A DNA stretch of 64,000 nt from Saprospiraceae bacterium. Lineage in GTDB: Bacteria > Bacteroidota > Bacteroidia > Chitinophagales > Saprospiraceae. The position numbers and the translations under genes are program-made. The notes under the pieces are model-generated. The model had not been told where the DNA came from and did no database searches. It worked only from the letters and a program-made list of their open reading frames with translations. Each line of letters starts with the position of its first letter. The first letter of the stretch is position 1. This document shows, piece by piece, positions 36,932 through 45,461 of the stretch. The stretch is from NCBI GenBank assembly GCA_016708265.1, contig JADJGA010000014.1, positions 104,192 through 168,191 on the forward strand, read 5' to 3'.

Positions 36932-37243
36932 ATGAAAGAATTGAATGTTGCTGGAAACAGCGTAAAAATTGACGAAGATGGATTTTTAGTTGATCCGTCT
37001 CAATGGAATGAAGAAGTAGCAAGGGCACTTGCAGCAGAAGATGAACTGGAATTGACAGACAAACATTTTGAGGTTTTAAATTTTTTAAGAAAGACTGTAA
37101 ATGGAGGAGATACACTTACCATCAGGAAAGTAGGAAATTCAGGAATTGTTGACATCAAACAGTTTTATGCTTTGTTTCCCAAAGGACCTCTTAAAATGTC
37201 TTCAAAATATGCAGGATTGCCAAAACCCACAAGTTGTGTTTAG
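36932..37243 (+). CDS. tusE: TusE/DsrC-family sulfur-carrier protein
   Basis: The 103 residues match DsrC/TusE from end to end: DEDGFLVDPSQWNEEVARALAAEDEL, LTDKHFEVLNFLRK, and the flexible tail AGLPKPTSCV. C102, next to last, is the persulfide-carrying Cys. The second Cys of true DsrC, ten or eleven residues earlier, is Ser here (S91 region), so it belongs to the TusE-type, single-Cys subgroup and should not form the intramolecular trisulfide cycle of dissimilatory DsrC. It probably accepts sulfane sulfur produced by the operon's SQR. Confidence 0.88.
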   Translation: MKELNVAGNSVKIDEDGFLVDPSQWNEEVARALAAEDELELTDKHFEVLNFLRKTVNGGDTLTIRKVGNSGIVDIKQFYALFPKGPLKMSSKYAGLPKPTSCV

Positions 37244-37291
37244 TATTCTCCGGAACTCAAATTCTATTGACAAATATTAAAAATAATAATT

Positions 37292-37795
37292 ATGGAAAAA
37301 ACAGAAAAAAAACCTTTACAAAAGGTTTGTATCATTTGTGCAAAAGGTGCACTGGAAGATGTTATGGCAGCACTAGTGATGGCTAATGGTGCCGTAATGG
37401 AAGGTATGGAAGCAAAGCTATTCTTCACTTTCTTTGGACTTGATGCCATAACAAAGAAGCAAATGAACAGTTTGCATACAGCTACCGTTGGTAACCCTGC
37501 AATGAGAATGCCCGGTGGACTTCCTTTTCCGTCCTTACTTGGTGTGTTGCCCGGAGTTGAAGCAGGAGTTTCAGCAATGATGAAAAGTGGTATGGCCAAA
37601 CTTGATATTCCTCCGGTTGGAGAATTTCTTGAAATGTTTACAGCAGGTGGGGGTGAAGTATTTGCATGCAAACTTGCTGTCGAAATGTTCGGATTGAAAA
37701 AAGAAGACCTTTGGGACGATGTGGTTGATATTATCACCGTAGGCAAGTTCTACGAAATGTGTGATGGAGACAGAACCCAGATTATATTTACATAG
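37292..37795 (+). CDS. DsrE/DsrF-like sulfur-relay protein
   Basis: The 167 residues show a DsrE-type Rossmann-like fold: KVCIICAKGALEDVMAALVMANGAVMEGMEAKLFFTFFG, then a long insertion with Gly/Pro/Met-rich turns (GNPAMRMPGGLPFPSLLG) and GEVFACKLAVEMFGLKKEDLWDDV. Cys residues at about 13, 16, 130 and 153 include the DsrE2-like central Cys in VFACKLA. Such proteins pass persulfide sulfur to TusA or TusE. It is the last gene of the operon, with a stem-loop 20 bp after its stop. Confidence 0.8.
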   Translation: MEKTEKKPLQKVCIICAKGALEDVMAALVMANGAVMEGMEAKLFFTFFGLDAITKKQMNSLHTATVGNPAMRMPGGLPFPSLLGVLPGVEAGVSAMMKSGMAKLDIPPVGEFLEMFTAGGGEVFACKLAVEMFGLKKEDLWDDVVDIITVGKFYEMCDGDRTQIIFT

Positions 37796-37815
37796 CAGTA
37801 ATAATAGTTTTATGG

Positions 37816-37844
37816 AATGCAGGGCTATTTATTAGCTCTGCATT
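37816..37844 (+). terminator. Stem-loop after the sulfur operon
   Basis: AATGCAGGGCTA pairs with TAGCTCTGCATT (one G-T pair) around a 5-nt loop. It has no proper T-run, so its role as a terminator is only probable. Confidence 0.5.
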
Positions 37845-37950
37845 TGCTATTCATGAATTTCTGAGTAAAAAATCTGATCTGTAATGCTAATTAAAAAAAA
37901 CAAAAATGGAAATTTGTTAATTAAAGCTATTTTAGGGAACCTTAAAAATC

Positions 37951-38130
37951 CGCTGTCGTAAGTTTGCATAACTTACGACGCATATTAATCAACTTGATCA
38001 GGCATTTTTTTTATTTATAACTTCACACAAAATTTTTGAAAAAAAAATAAAAATTATTTACTTTTGGCAAAAAAAATGTACAATGCTAGATTATATTTGT
38101 CCGAAGTTTTGGAAACTTCGGACAGCAGGT
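37951..38130 (+). mobile_element. Non-autonomous (internally deleted) derivative of the REP transposon
   Basis: The left palindrome GTCGTAAGTT-TGCAT-AACTTACGAC (37955-37979) and right palindrome TGTCCGAAGTTT-TGG-AAACTTCGGACA (38098-38124) are the same as those bounding the transposase element at 40.37-41.12 kb. The final 40 bases (38091-38130) are identical to 41086-41125. The left interior is also similar (TTGAT, ACTTCACA, ATTTTTGAAAAAA) up to the place of the transposase ATG. The coding part is gone, leaving about 180 bp. Confidence 0.8.
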
Positions 38131-38176
38131 GTTCAAATCCAGATGTATTTGAAATTATTACAATGTATCCTATTAG

Positions 38177-38470
38177 ATGATGAAAAATTTATTCACTGCA
38201 TTATCTTATTTTGATGGTAATTCTGGATTAGATAATTTTCAAGTTAAAGAATATCTCAAAAAAGCATTTCTAGAGAAAAGATTAATTAAAAAAGAAATTT
38301 TATTGGAATTATGTTCAGCATTAAATGATAAGAATTTCGAATGGAAATCTTTTGTTAAACATTTTAATTGGTTTTATAATTTGGATGAAATGACTGAAGG
38401 CGATATTTGTAATTATGTAATTGATTTAATTTGCGATCAAATATTAACTGTTGAAATAACAACTGATTGA
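38177..38470 (+). CDS. Small protein of unknown function
   Basis: The 97 residues are rich in Lys, Phe and acidic residues and look mainly helical (FQVKEYLKKAFLEKRLIKKEILLELCSAL, FVKHFNWFYNL). There is no signal peptide and no motif I recognise. Its composition is protein-like, and the start MMKNLFTAL is 47 bp behind the transposon derivative. It is flanked by repeats on both sides and has no operon partner. Confidence 0.5.
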   Translation: MMKNLFTALSYFDGNSGLDNFQVKEYLKKAFLEKRLIKKEILLELCSALNDKNFEWKSFVKHFNWFYNLDEMTEGDICNYVIDLICDQILTVEITTD

Positions 38471-38570
38471 AACTTTATCCTCTAATGTTTAAATTTTCAT
38501 TTTAGTGATAAAAGCATCGATAAGTGAAACATAAAATAGAAGATATAGCCATATTTTTTGTCCTTCCCTT

Positions 38571-38604
38571 TGCTGTCTTAAGTTTGCATAACTTAAGACG
38601 GATA
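38571..38604 (+). repeat. Solo left-end palindrome of the REP family
   Basis: GTCTTAAGTT-TGCAT-AACTTAAGAC (38575-38599), preceded by TGCT. It matches the left ends at 37955 and 40369 except at the fourth stem pair, where G-C has become T-A. No right end or interior accompanies it. Confidence 0.75.
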
Positions 38605-38626
38605 TTAATCACCAGGATTGCAGCTA

Positions 38627-40249
38627 TTATATTTTTATAAACTTAGCTCCATACATCCTTTCTTTTGTTTTTACCTTAGCGAAGTATATTCCATTTCCTA
38701 AATGACCTATTGATAATTCATTATTGCTTACATTGAATTGATTTAACAATTTTTTGCCAAATGCATTATAGATTTCTAAAGATAGTATTGGCTCACCAAC
38801 ATCAAGTAAAATAGTATTATCAGCAGGATTAGGTGATATGATCAGTTCTTCTGTTTCCATATTTTTATCCTTCACTGCACTTGCAGCTTCATTTGAATAA
38901 ACAAAAAGTTCATGTCCATACTCCGGGTGCAATGCAAAAAAGAATAACTTGTCTCCGGCAGGAGTCAGATGTATTGGTCTGGTAATTCCTGCATCGTAAT
39001 AAGTATCAGAAATGAGATGATAAGTCTTATCTTTAGGATTTGATATCCAAATTTCTTTAGGATAATCAAGGTTTCCTGATACAAACACTAAAGAATCCAT
39101 AAAAATAGTCAGATATTCACCATAACCTTCACAAGTGTTTTTCATTAGTTCAGGATCAAATATACTGCTTAAAGTCATAGTGTTTTCGTTCAATTTTAAA
39201 ACACCGTAAAATCCACTCCAGGATGCATTTGAATATTTACCATACACATATAGTTCATCCTTATATATTGTCAGATATCGCGGAAGTACATAAATTTCGG
39301 GGAGTCCGTCAACCGGTATCTTTTTTGTTCCTCCGGTAGTACCGTCAGATACATACAATTCGTTAGGATAATTTTGATTACCTACTAATGCTGCACTGAA
39401 ATAATATTTCCCTTTAAAACCAATTTCCAATTTATTTTTACTTTTGATATCACTTATATCATCAATAAAAGAACTGCTGATAACTGAAGTACCATTAATT
39501 TTACCATCCGATCTATATAAATTGTACTTTCCATTATCATCTTTGTGCCAGAAAAAAAGGTGATTCCCTACAGCCATAAGATTTGTTCTATAAATAAAAT
39601 AATCTTTAGTGTTTATCTGATATATAAGATCAGGTATATTACTTTTTCCATCCGATTTCATTAAATATACCTTGTTGTTATAATTAGCAATCAAGTAAAG
39701 GAAATTATCAAATTCAACAATATCAGTATTAAATCGCACTCCTGTTAAATTAAAAAGTATGCTAACTTCTTCAGTTAACGGATTATATTTAAAAAAAGAT
39801 AGTGCATCGTTAAAACGCTTTTGCCCGGTAAAGTAAATCATATTTTTATACAATGTTAAATTGTAAATTTCATCCCAATCTTTAAGAATTTCTTTCGCAT
39901 TAGTATCGGATTTATTATATTTAATTAAATAATAATCATTATTATTGGTACATGTTAAAAACAATGTGGTATCTGAAAATATCAAATAATCCCTTATTTT
40001 AAGTGAATCAAAAATCATATAAGTATTTTCTTTCGTTCCGTCTGTTACATAATTCTTTCGTTTATTATCAGATAATTCACCATTTTCAAAAACAACAATA
40101 TCATCCAAAGAAATTATTGTTTCGGCATCATAATATACTCCATTTCCAGTCCCCGGTACCAAATCTTTGACCAATCTAATATCCTGAGAGAGGCATGATG
40201 TTGAAAAAAATACAACTATTAAATTAATAAATAATAAGATGTTTTTCAT
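38627..40249 (-). CDS. Secreted ELWxxDGT-repeat protein with T9SS sorting domain
   Basis: The 540 residues have a signal peptide ending near TSCLSQ and about eight repeats of the type ELYVSDGTTGGTKKI / LYRSDGKINGTSVI / IWISNPKDKTYHLISD, a propeller-like extracellular repeat. They end with a T9SS type A domain: LIISPNPADNTILLDV, SLEIYNAFGKKLL, GNGIYFAKVKTKERMYGAKFIKI. It is exported through type IX secretion. Ligand unknown. The frame is intact, with its own promoter; a REP-element end lies in its upstream region. Confidence 0.85.
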   Translation of the reverse strand: MKNILLFINLIVVFFSTSCLSQDIRLVKDLVPGTGNGVYYDAETIISLDDIVVFENGELSDNKRKNYVTDGTKENTYMIFDSLKIRDYLIFSDTTLFLTCTNNNDYYLIKYNKSDTNAKEILKDWDEIYNLTLYKNMIYFTGQKRFNDALSFFKYNPLTEEVSILFNLTGVRFNTDIVEFDNFLYLIANYNNKVYLMKSDGKSNIPDLIYQINTKDYFIYRTNLMAVGNHLFFWHKDDNGKYNLYRSDGKINGTSVISSSFIDDISDIKSKNKLEIGFKGKYYFSAALVGNQNYPNELYVSDGTTGGTKKIPVDGLPEIYVLPRYLTIYKDELYVYGKYSNASWSGFYGVLKLNENTMTLSSIFDPELMKNTCEGYGEYLTIFMDSLVFVSGNLDYPKEIWISNPKDKTYHLISDTYYDAGITRPIHLTPAGDKLFFFALHPEYGHELFVYSNEAASAVKDKNMETEELIISPNPADNTILLDVGEPILSLEIYNAFGKKLLNQFNVSNNELSIGHLGNGIYFAKVKTKERMYGAKFIKI

Positions 40250-40298
40250 GTTAAATGATTTTAAAGTAACAAGGTGTTAAAAGTTTATTATAATTTTA

Positions 40299-40330
40299 CA
40301 AAACTAATAGAATTCTGTATTTCTATCAAA
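40299..40330 (-). promoter_or_regulatory. Promoter of the ELWxxDGT gene
   Basis: Minus-strand TTTG (40330-40327), 20-nt spacer, TAGTTTTG (40306-40299). Full consensus, 49 bases ahead of the ATG at 40249 and 39 bases from the transposon's left palindrome. Confidence 0.75.
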
Positions 40331-40364
40331 TAAATATTAATTATTTTTCTTATGTGCAAAGATT

Positions 40365-41125
40365 CGCTGTCGTAAGTTTGCATAACTTACGACGCATATT
40401 GTCAATTTGATAAGGCTTTATTTTCTGTACAACTTCACATAAATATTTTGAAAAAATGTAATGATTAGTTATTTTTGAAAAAAAATGCAAGGTGATACAA
40501 AAGGATATAAAATTGGTGACCAGTATGAAACATATTTTTTAACCTTTACTGTTGTTGGTTGGGTTGATGTATTTACAAGACAGGAATGCAGAGATATAAT
40601 TATAGACTCATTCAAATATTGCCAAAAGAATAAAGGATTGATAATTAATGCATATGTTGTAATGAGTAGCCATATTCATTTGATATGTAGAGCTGTAGAT
40701 GGGAGTGAGGGTTTATCGGGTATAATAAGGGATTTTAAGAAATTTACATCAAAGAAATTACTTGAATTTATTTTAAATGATACAAAAGAAAGCAGAAAGG
40801 AGTGGATGAAAGTTGTTTTTCAATATCATGCGAAATACAATAGTAATAATACAAAATATCAGGTATGGCAACAAAAAAATCAACCAAAAGTGTTATTGAA
40901 TCCTAAATTTATTAGTCAAAAATTGACCTATATACATAATAATCCTGTGGTAGAAAATATAGTTGAAAAGCAGGAAGATTATTTGTATAGCAGTGCAAGG
41001 AATTATCTGGAAATTGATAATTATATATTAGAGGTTGAATTAATAGATTTTGGCTCAACTGAAGGATATATACCGAGGTGATATATTATATTTGTCCGAA
41101 GTTTTGGAAACTTCGGACAGCAGGT
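40365..41125 (+). mobile_element. REP-type (RAYT) transposable element
   Basis: The left palindrome (40369-40393) and right palindrome (41093-41119) bracket a single transposase gene. The ends are subterminal hairpins, not inverted repeats, as in IS200/IS605-like elements. The left outer flank has GCTG before GTC; the right ends GACAGCAGGT. Confidence 0.8.
40485..41081 (+). CDS. REP-associated tyrosine transposase (Y1, HUH family)
   Basis: The 198 residues have the Y1 transposase core: the start strand YETYFLTFTVVGWVDVF, the HUH metal-binding pair H63-I-H65 in MSSHIHLICRA, the helix LSGIIRDFKKFTSKKL, and the C-terminal KLTYIHNNPVVENIVEKQEDYLYSSARNY, which carries the candidate catalytic Tyr. 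It cuts single-stranded DNA at hairpin ends and joins covalently through tyrosine. Length and the two flanking palindromes fit RAYT enzymes. The frame is complete, so it may be active on the small derivative at 37.95 kb. Confidence 0.92.
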   Translation: MQGDTKGYKIGDQYETYFLTFTVVGWVDVFTRQECRDIIIDSFKYCQKNKGLIINAYVVMSSHIHLICRAVDGSEGLSGIIRDFKKFTSKKLLEFILNDTKESRKEWMKVVFQYHAKYNSNNTKYQVWQQKNQPKVLLNPKFISQKLTYIHNNPVVENIVEKQEDYLYSSARNYLEIDNYILEVELIDFGSTEGYIPR

Positions 41126-41268
41126 CCTGTACTTGAAACTAATTTTGGTTATCTTAGCTCATGTGGTCAATGTGAATCCAATTGTGATGAAACTATTGAG
41201 GGACTTATTATAAGAACAAATAAATATTTTTCCTGGATTGTAGAATTGATGGAAAAAAAATATTGAAA

Positions 41269-41859
41269 ATGAAAAAAAATAAAAGTATACTTTTAAGTTT
41301 TTCGATTTTATTTCTTGTCTTATTAGCTTGTAATCAAAGAGAAGAACTAAATTCAATTGATGTAATCACTAGAGTTGGAAAATATAGAATAATATTACCT
41401 GAAAATATTGGATTTGTTTTTGAATCTTTAGAATTGGATTATAAAAATACATTTTCGCGGATAATATGGATTGATTCAACAAATAGTGACAATAGTTTAC
41501 ATTGTGCGCCGATTTATCAAGGTACACGATTAGGTAAAGCTGGAGAAAAACGTGATATTTCAGATGGTTTTCTATTTGGAGATACTCCAGAATGGGGTAA
41601 ACATCCTGTGCTCAATAAAGAGATCATTGAACATAAATATTATGATTTTGTAACATGTTCATTTATTAATTTTCCTAATACTACCGATACAAGGAATGAT
41701 TACACAATAAAAGTGCTTGTTGTTCTATTAAATTATGTTTTTAATGACATCAATTTTAGTTTTACTATAGGAAAATTTGAAGGCTCGAAAAGTTACTGGG
41801 AAATATTAAAAGATATTGAATTAATTAAGAAAATTCAGGTCATTAAAATAGCTCCTTGA
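41269..41859 (+). CDS. Predicted lipoprotein, copy 1 of a tandem pair
   Basis: The 196 residues from the ATG at 41269 have a lipoprotein signal ILFLVLLAC. The mature part shares VDVITRVGKYRIxLPExIGFVFE, ELDYKNTFSR, GDTPxWGKxPxL, and a C-terminus SYxEILKDIELIKKIxVIKI with the next gene. No known domain. It lies just behind the right end of the REP element. A -7-like TAATTTTG is at 41140, 120 bp upstream, with no -33. Confidence 0.65.
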   Translation: MKKNKSILLSFSILFLVLLACNQREELNSIDVITRVGKYRIILPENIGFVFESLELDYKNTFSRIIWIDSTNSDNSLHCAPIYQGTRLGKAGEKRDISDGFLFGDTPEWGKHPVLNKEIIEHKYYDFVTCSFINFPNTTDTRNDYTIKVLVVLLNYVFNDINFSFTIGKFEGSKSYWEILKDIELIKKIQVIKIAP

Positions 41860-41890
41860 TTGTCGAAATGATGAAAAATAAATATTAATT

Positions 41891-42481
41891 ATGGTAAAAA
41901 ACAGAAATATACTTTTATGTTTTTTGATTTTATTTCTTGTCTTATTAGCTTGTAATCAAAGAGAAGATAAAAATTCTGTTGATGTAATCACTAGAGTAGG
42001 AAAATATAGAATAGTATTACCTGAAAAGATTGGATTTGTTTTTGAAACAATTGAATTAGATTATAAAAATACCTTTTCGAGGGTTAAATGGAAAGATTTA
42101 AAATATGTTGACAACAGATTATTTTGTGTTCCAATTTATGAGGGTAAAAGAAGAGATAAAAGTGGACATAAAAGAGATATAGATAATGGACATCTCTATG
42201 GAGATACTCCATGGTGGGGTAAATATCCTTTATTAGATAAAAAAATAATTGCAAATAGAGATTTTGATTTTATAACACGTTCATTTATTGAATTTCCTAA
42301 CATGACAGATGATAGAATTGATTATACTGTAAAATCTTTACATTTCCGATCAAATTATCAATTTGATGATATCTGCTTTAGTTTTGATTGTAGGAAGTAT
42401 GAAGGTACAAAAAGTTACAGGGAAATATTAAAAGATATTGAGTTAATAAAAAAAATTAGGGTTATAAAAATTTCTAATTAA
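41891..42481 (+). CDS. Predicted lipoprotein, copy 2 of a tandem pair
   Basis: The 196 residues are about two-thirds identical to copy 1 over the full length, including the signal (LILFLVLLAC) and the first 45 residues almost without change. Differences concentrate in the middle. The two genes are 31 bp apart. A duplication followed by divergence is the simplest explanation; such lipoprotein pairs are often immunity or surface-attached proteins, but nothing here shows a function. Confidence 0.65.
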   Translation: MVKNRNILLCFLILFLVLLACNQREDKNSVDVITRVGKYRIVLPEKIGFVFETIELDYKNTFSRVKWKDLKYVDNRLFCVPIYEGKRRDKSGHKRDIDNGHLYGDTPWWGKYPLLDKKIIANRDFDFITRSFIEFPNMTDDRIDYTVKSLHFRSNYQFDDICFSFDCRKYEGTKSYREILKDIELIKKIRVIKISN

Positions 42482-42550
42482 ATATTGGATATTTGAAATT
42501 GGTGACTTCGATCATAATCCCTAATTATATTAATTTCATATCTTATATTC

Positions 42551-42730
42551 GATGAAATTTATAAGGTGAATCTAGATGAAAAGATACTCAATATTGACTG
42601 GTCAAAAGATGAGTTGATAGTGAAAAACAAAGATATCATCCCGTATGTGCATCATATATTTTTCAGCAATACCACCCAGGCCAAATGCAGGGAAATTTGG
42701 GTGAATAAGCCGGAAAAGATGCGAGAATAA
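42551..42730 (+). pseudogene. Possible remnant of a nucleotide-sugar epimerase-like gene end
   Basis: A short frame without its own start reads VNLDEKILNIDWSKDELIV, then KNKDIIPYVHHIFF, ending at TAA 42728. The first part resembles the 'LNIDWGI..DPIISEKD' tail of dTDP-4-dehydrorhamnose 3,5-epimerases (RfbC). The rest of the gene is absent. The wider gap 42482-42794 holds nothing else but the promoter at 42753. Confidence 0.25.
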
Positions 42731-42752
42731 AGGATTATTAAAATTTATTTTC

Positions 42753-42760
42753 TAAATTTG
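42753..42760 (+). promoter_or_regulatory. -7 box TAAATTTG
   Basis: Exact fit to TAnnTTTG, 34 bases before the ATG at 42795. No recognisable -33 element. Confidence 0.45.
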
Positions 42761-42794
42761 TGTGTGTAATTTTCAAATATTAATATTTTAAAAT

Positions 42795-43969
42795 ATGAAA
42801 AATCTTGTCTTAGCTTTAGTTTTTTTGCCCTTGATCCTGAACTCCCAGATAATAAGTCATAAATTCATTTCAAGCCCTGAAATGGAATCAGAAATAAATG
42901 GTTATGCCGAAGGATCAAATGGTGAAATATATTTTTTTGATAATTCTGATGAATTGTTTGTGTACAGAAATGATTCGGTCATAAAATTAAATCTTTCTTG
43001 TTCATTTTGTCGTGTCGGAGATATATTTTATGAAGGTAAAGATAGCTTGCTTATAATAACAGAATGGAAAGGTTTGCTGCGTCTTGCAAATAATCAGAAA
43101 TCGACTGTTAATTCCGGCCTGAGTGATTATAATTCTATATGTATCCTGAATAACGGTGATATCTATATCGGATCAGATATTACAAATAATAAGGGTTTGG
43201 GTAAATCTACCGATCATGGCAAAACATTTACTTTTACTAAGAGCAGCTCCAATGGTTTGCCGAGTGAAATTATATACAGGATCAAAAAAGATACTTCAGG
43301 CAATATATGGCTTACTACCTTCAAGGGCCTTACAAGGTTGAAAGCAGGTGTCTATAAAAAGTATCTCAATTCTAAACTTACTGAAAATATATATGATCTT
43401 GCAATTTCTCCAAAAATTCTATATGGGCACAACCATCATATGGAGGCATAGCAAAAATAGACAATGACCAGTTGAAAGATTTTAGAAATTACTTTCCGGC
43501 CGGAGTGTCTACCAATAAAGTAGCTGTCGATTCTAAAGGCTATGGTTGGACAGTTTTTGACAATAAACTGATCAGAATATCAGATACAGACAGTCTTGAG
43601 GTACCTTTAAGCAAATTTAATATCGATCAATGGATTTGCAGGTCATTATTTGTTGATAGTCAGGACAGATTATGGGTAGGCATGGCTTACAGAAAGGATA
43701 TTTTAGTTCTGCAGCTTGATTATACCAGCAAAGTCATTGAGAGAGAATCAGAAAAAGTTCTTGTTTATCCTAATCCGGCTTTTGACAGATTATATGTTGA
43801 TTCAGATTCAGCAATTAAAAAGATAGAAGTTTATGATATGCAGGGAAAAATTATTTTATATGCTATAAATGAAAGTGCGGTCGATATTAAAAGTCTTAAA
43901 GCTGGTATTTATATAGTTGAAGTTTTAACACAAAACTCAAAAACTGTCAGGAAAATTGTGATAGAATAG
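42795..43969 (+). CDS. Propeller-repeat secreted protein with T9SS sorting domain, one frameshift
   Basis: Signal peptide (LVLALVFLPLILNSQ), then regulator-propeller-like repeats (STDHGKTFTFTKSSSNGLP, DTSGNIWLTTFKGLTRL, DSQDRLWVGMAY), ending in a T9SS type A domain: VLVYPNPAFDRLYVDSD, KIEVYDMQGKIIL, LKAGIYIVEVLTQNSKTVRKIVIE. The frame breaks at 43412-43416, where a sixth A after CC restores SPKNSIWAQPSYGG and joins both halves. I read it as one intact gene with a missed base. It resembles the sensor half of two-component propeller kinases but is a free exported protein. Confidence 0.75.
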
Positions 43970-44387
43970 TTTTAACAATGGGTTCCATCGACCCCAGTAT
44001 TAGTAAAATCACCAGCAAAGGCAAAATGCCGGATTCCTGGAGTTGCTGAATATTACAGTCAGTTTCAACTGACTGTCTCAAAACAAACCGGAATGCAGGG
44101 CTTTAGCCACATGTTGCTAAATCGAAAAATGATGAGGGCAATAGTCTTAAGTTGCTTAAAAGCAGCTTGAATATTCCTGTTTAACAGCTTCGGCTTAATT
44201 TTTATAACTGTTTTAGCCGCTGTTGGCATTATCTCTTACGGCAATTTTGTGCGTTAAATTAATTGCAGGTATAAATAAATTTCAGGTTCTGAAAAACAAG
44301 TTTTTATTTATTGGACAGGGGTTAGTTAGTTAAGTATTAAATTTGGTGCTGGCTCGTCCATGTTAGGGAATCTGAAGAAAATTGTAT
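43970..44387. other. Intergenic region with one strong palindrome
   Basis: About 420 bp without a convincing gene, GC-richer in its first half than the flanks. It holds the palindrome at 44055. The rest shows only short imperfect inverted stretches. Confidence 0.5.
44055..44076. repeat. Perfect palindrome, REP-like
   Basis: ACAGTCAGTT and AACTGACTGT are exact reverse complements around a two-base TC loop. The AGTT/AACT core resembles the REP palindromes at 38-41 kb, but the outer stem is different. No T-run follows, so it is not an obvious terminator. Confidence 0.6.
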
Positions 44388-45399
44388 TTATTTCTTTGAA
44401 TTACGATTTGAAAAAAAATAATTAATAAAAATATGCGGTTCAGGCCTTGATATAAAGATCGGAGCATTTTCTGATATCAATTTATCAGAATAATCTATTT
44501 CCATGACAGGCATATTATTTAAACTAACATTATTTTTGTTTTTTACATCATTGAGATTTTTGGATAGCTCCAGATTTATCCATTTATACAAAAGTGAGGG
44601 ATCATAAGTTGAAAAACTTATATAATCTTTACCGGGCAACCCTTGTCCGACATACCACTGATCAGTTTCTATTACTTCTCTGAATTTAACTTTTTTACCA
44701 TTATTCAATTTCCCACCAATTAATGTCATCGGCAATTTTACTTCAACTTTCCATTTCTCAAGTTCTTCCATTGAAAAACCGGCAAGGTGAAGAATTGACA
44801 TAGAAAATGCTGAACAACCTGCTCCCTCGTTTTCGTAAAGAGGCCAAAATACTCCTCCGTAATAATTGGATGGTCTGTATCCAAATTCATCAGTCTTGTC
44901 GAATTTTTCAATAAATTGCAGAACTCTCTTCATTGCAGTTTCATTTATTGAAATCCTAATTGCGGAAATTTTTTTATTTTTGCTATGTCTGGCAATAATC
45001 TTTATTAACTTATTATTTTTCAAGATAACCTTCATTCTCAACCATCAATACACCCAAACCTATTTTATCGATAAGTACAAGTTTTTCAAGACCTTTTCTT
45101 GATTTAACTGCCATTCCTGCATACAAAGGCTCTTTTAATAATGGTGAAATGAGCTGAACGAACATATGTCCCATGGCATAATCACATTTTTCTGATAATA
45201 GAAAAGAACTTTCAGCAGAATATGATAAAGAACCGGGAGAAGTCCAGTCTATTTCGTCAACTGACGGGATAGCATAAATTATAAGTGTGTGGGAATCATT
45301 ACCTGAAGGTTTCTGTGCTGATAGTCTTGTATGATAAAAACACAGAAAAATCTCAAAAAGAGCCAAAAATAATATCCTGCAAACTTTATACATAATCAT
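44388..45399 (-). CDS. Exported protein of unknown function, one frameshift
   Basis: Two frames overlap by 29 bp at 45013-45041 and join into one product of about 335 residues. It has a signal peptide (ILFLALFEIFLCFYHTRLSAQ), a first half with HTLIIYAIPSVDEIDWTSPG and YAMGHMFVQL, and a second half with GYRPSNYYGGVFWPLYENEG, GCSAFSMSILHLAGF, and LPGKDYISFSTYDPS. The GCSAF stretch with a following helix and the isolated His and Asp residues recall a Cys-hydrolase fold, but I cannot assign one. The break is probably an assembly indel near 45030. Confidence 0.6.
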
Positions 45400-45430
45400 T
45401 TATTTATTGATAATACTCATGTATAGAAAA

Positions 45431-45461
45431 CAAAATTACTCTAAATTTTTCATGAAATCAA
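45431..45461 (-). promoter_or_regulatory. Promoter of the gene at 44388-45399
   Basis: Minus-strand TTG (45461-45459), 20-nt spacer, TAATTTTG (45438-45431); leader of about 31 nt to the ATG at 45399. Confidence 0.6.

Noticed and set aside
38177..38470. Toxin-antitoxin or anti-phage role for the small gene between REP copies
   Set aside because: There is no partner gene and no recognisable motif. Only its location is suggestive.
41078..41266. 62-codon frame between the transposase and the lipoprotein genes
   Set aside because: Its first third is the transposon's right-end palindrome read as protein and the rest has no support. It is a chance fusion at the element boundary.
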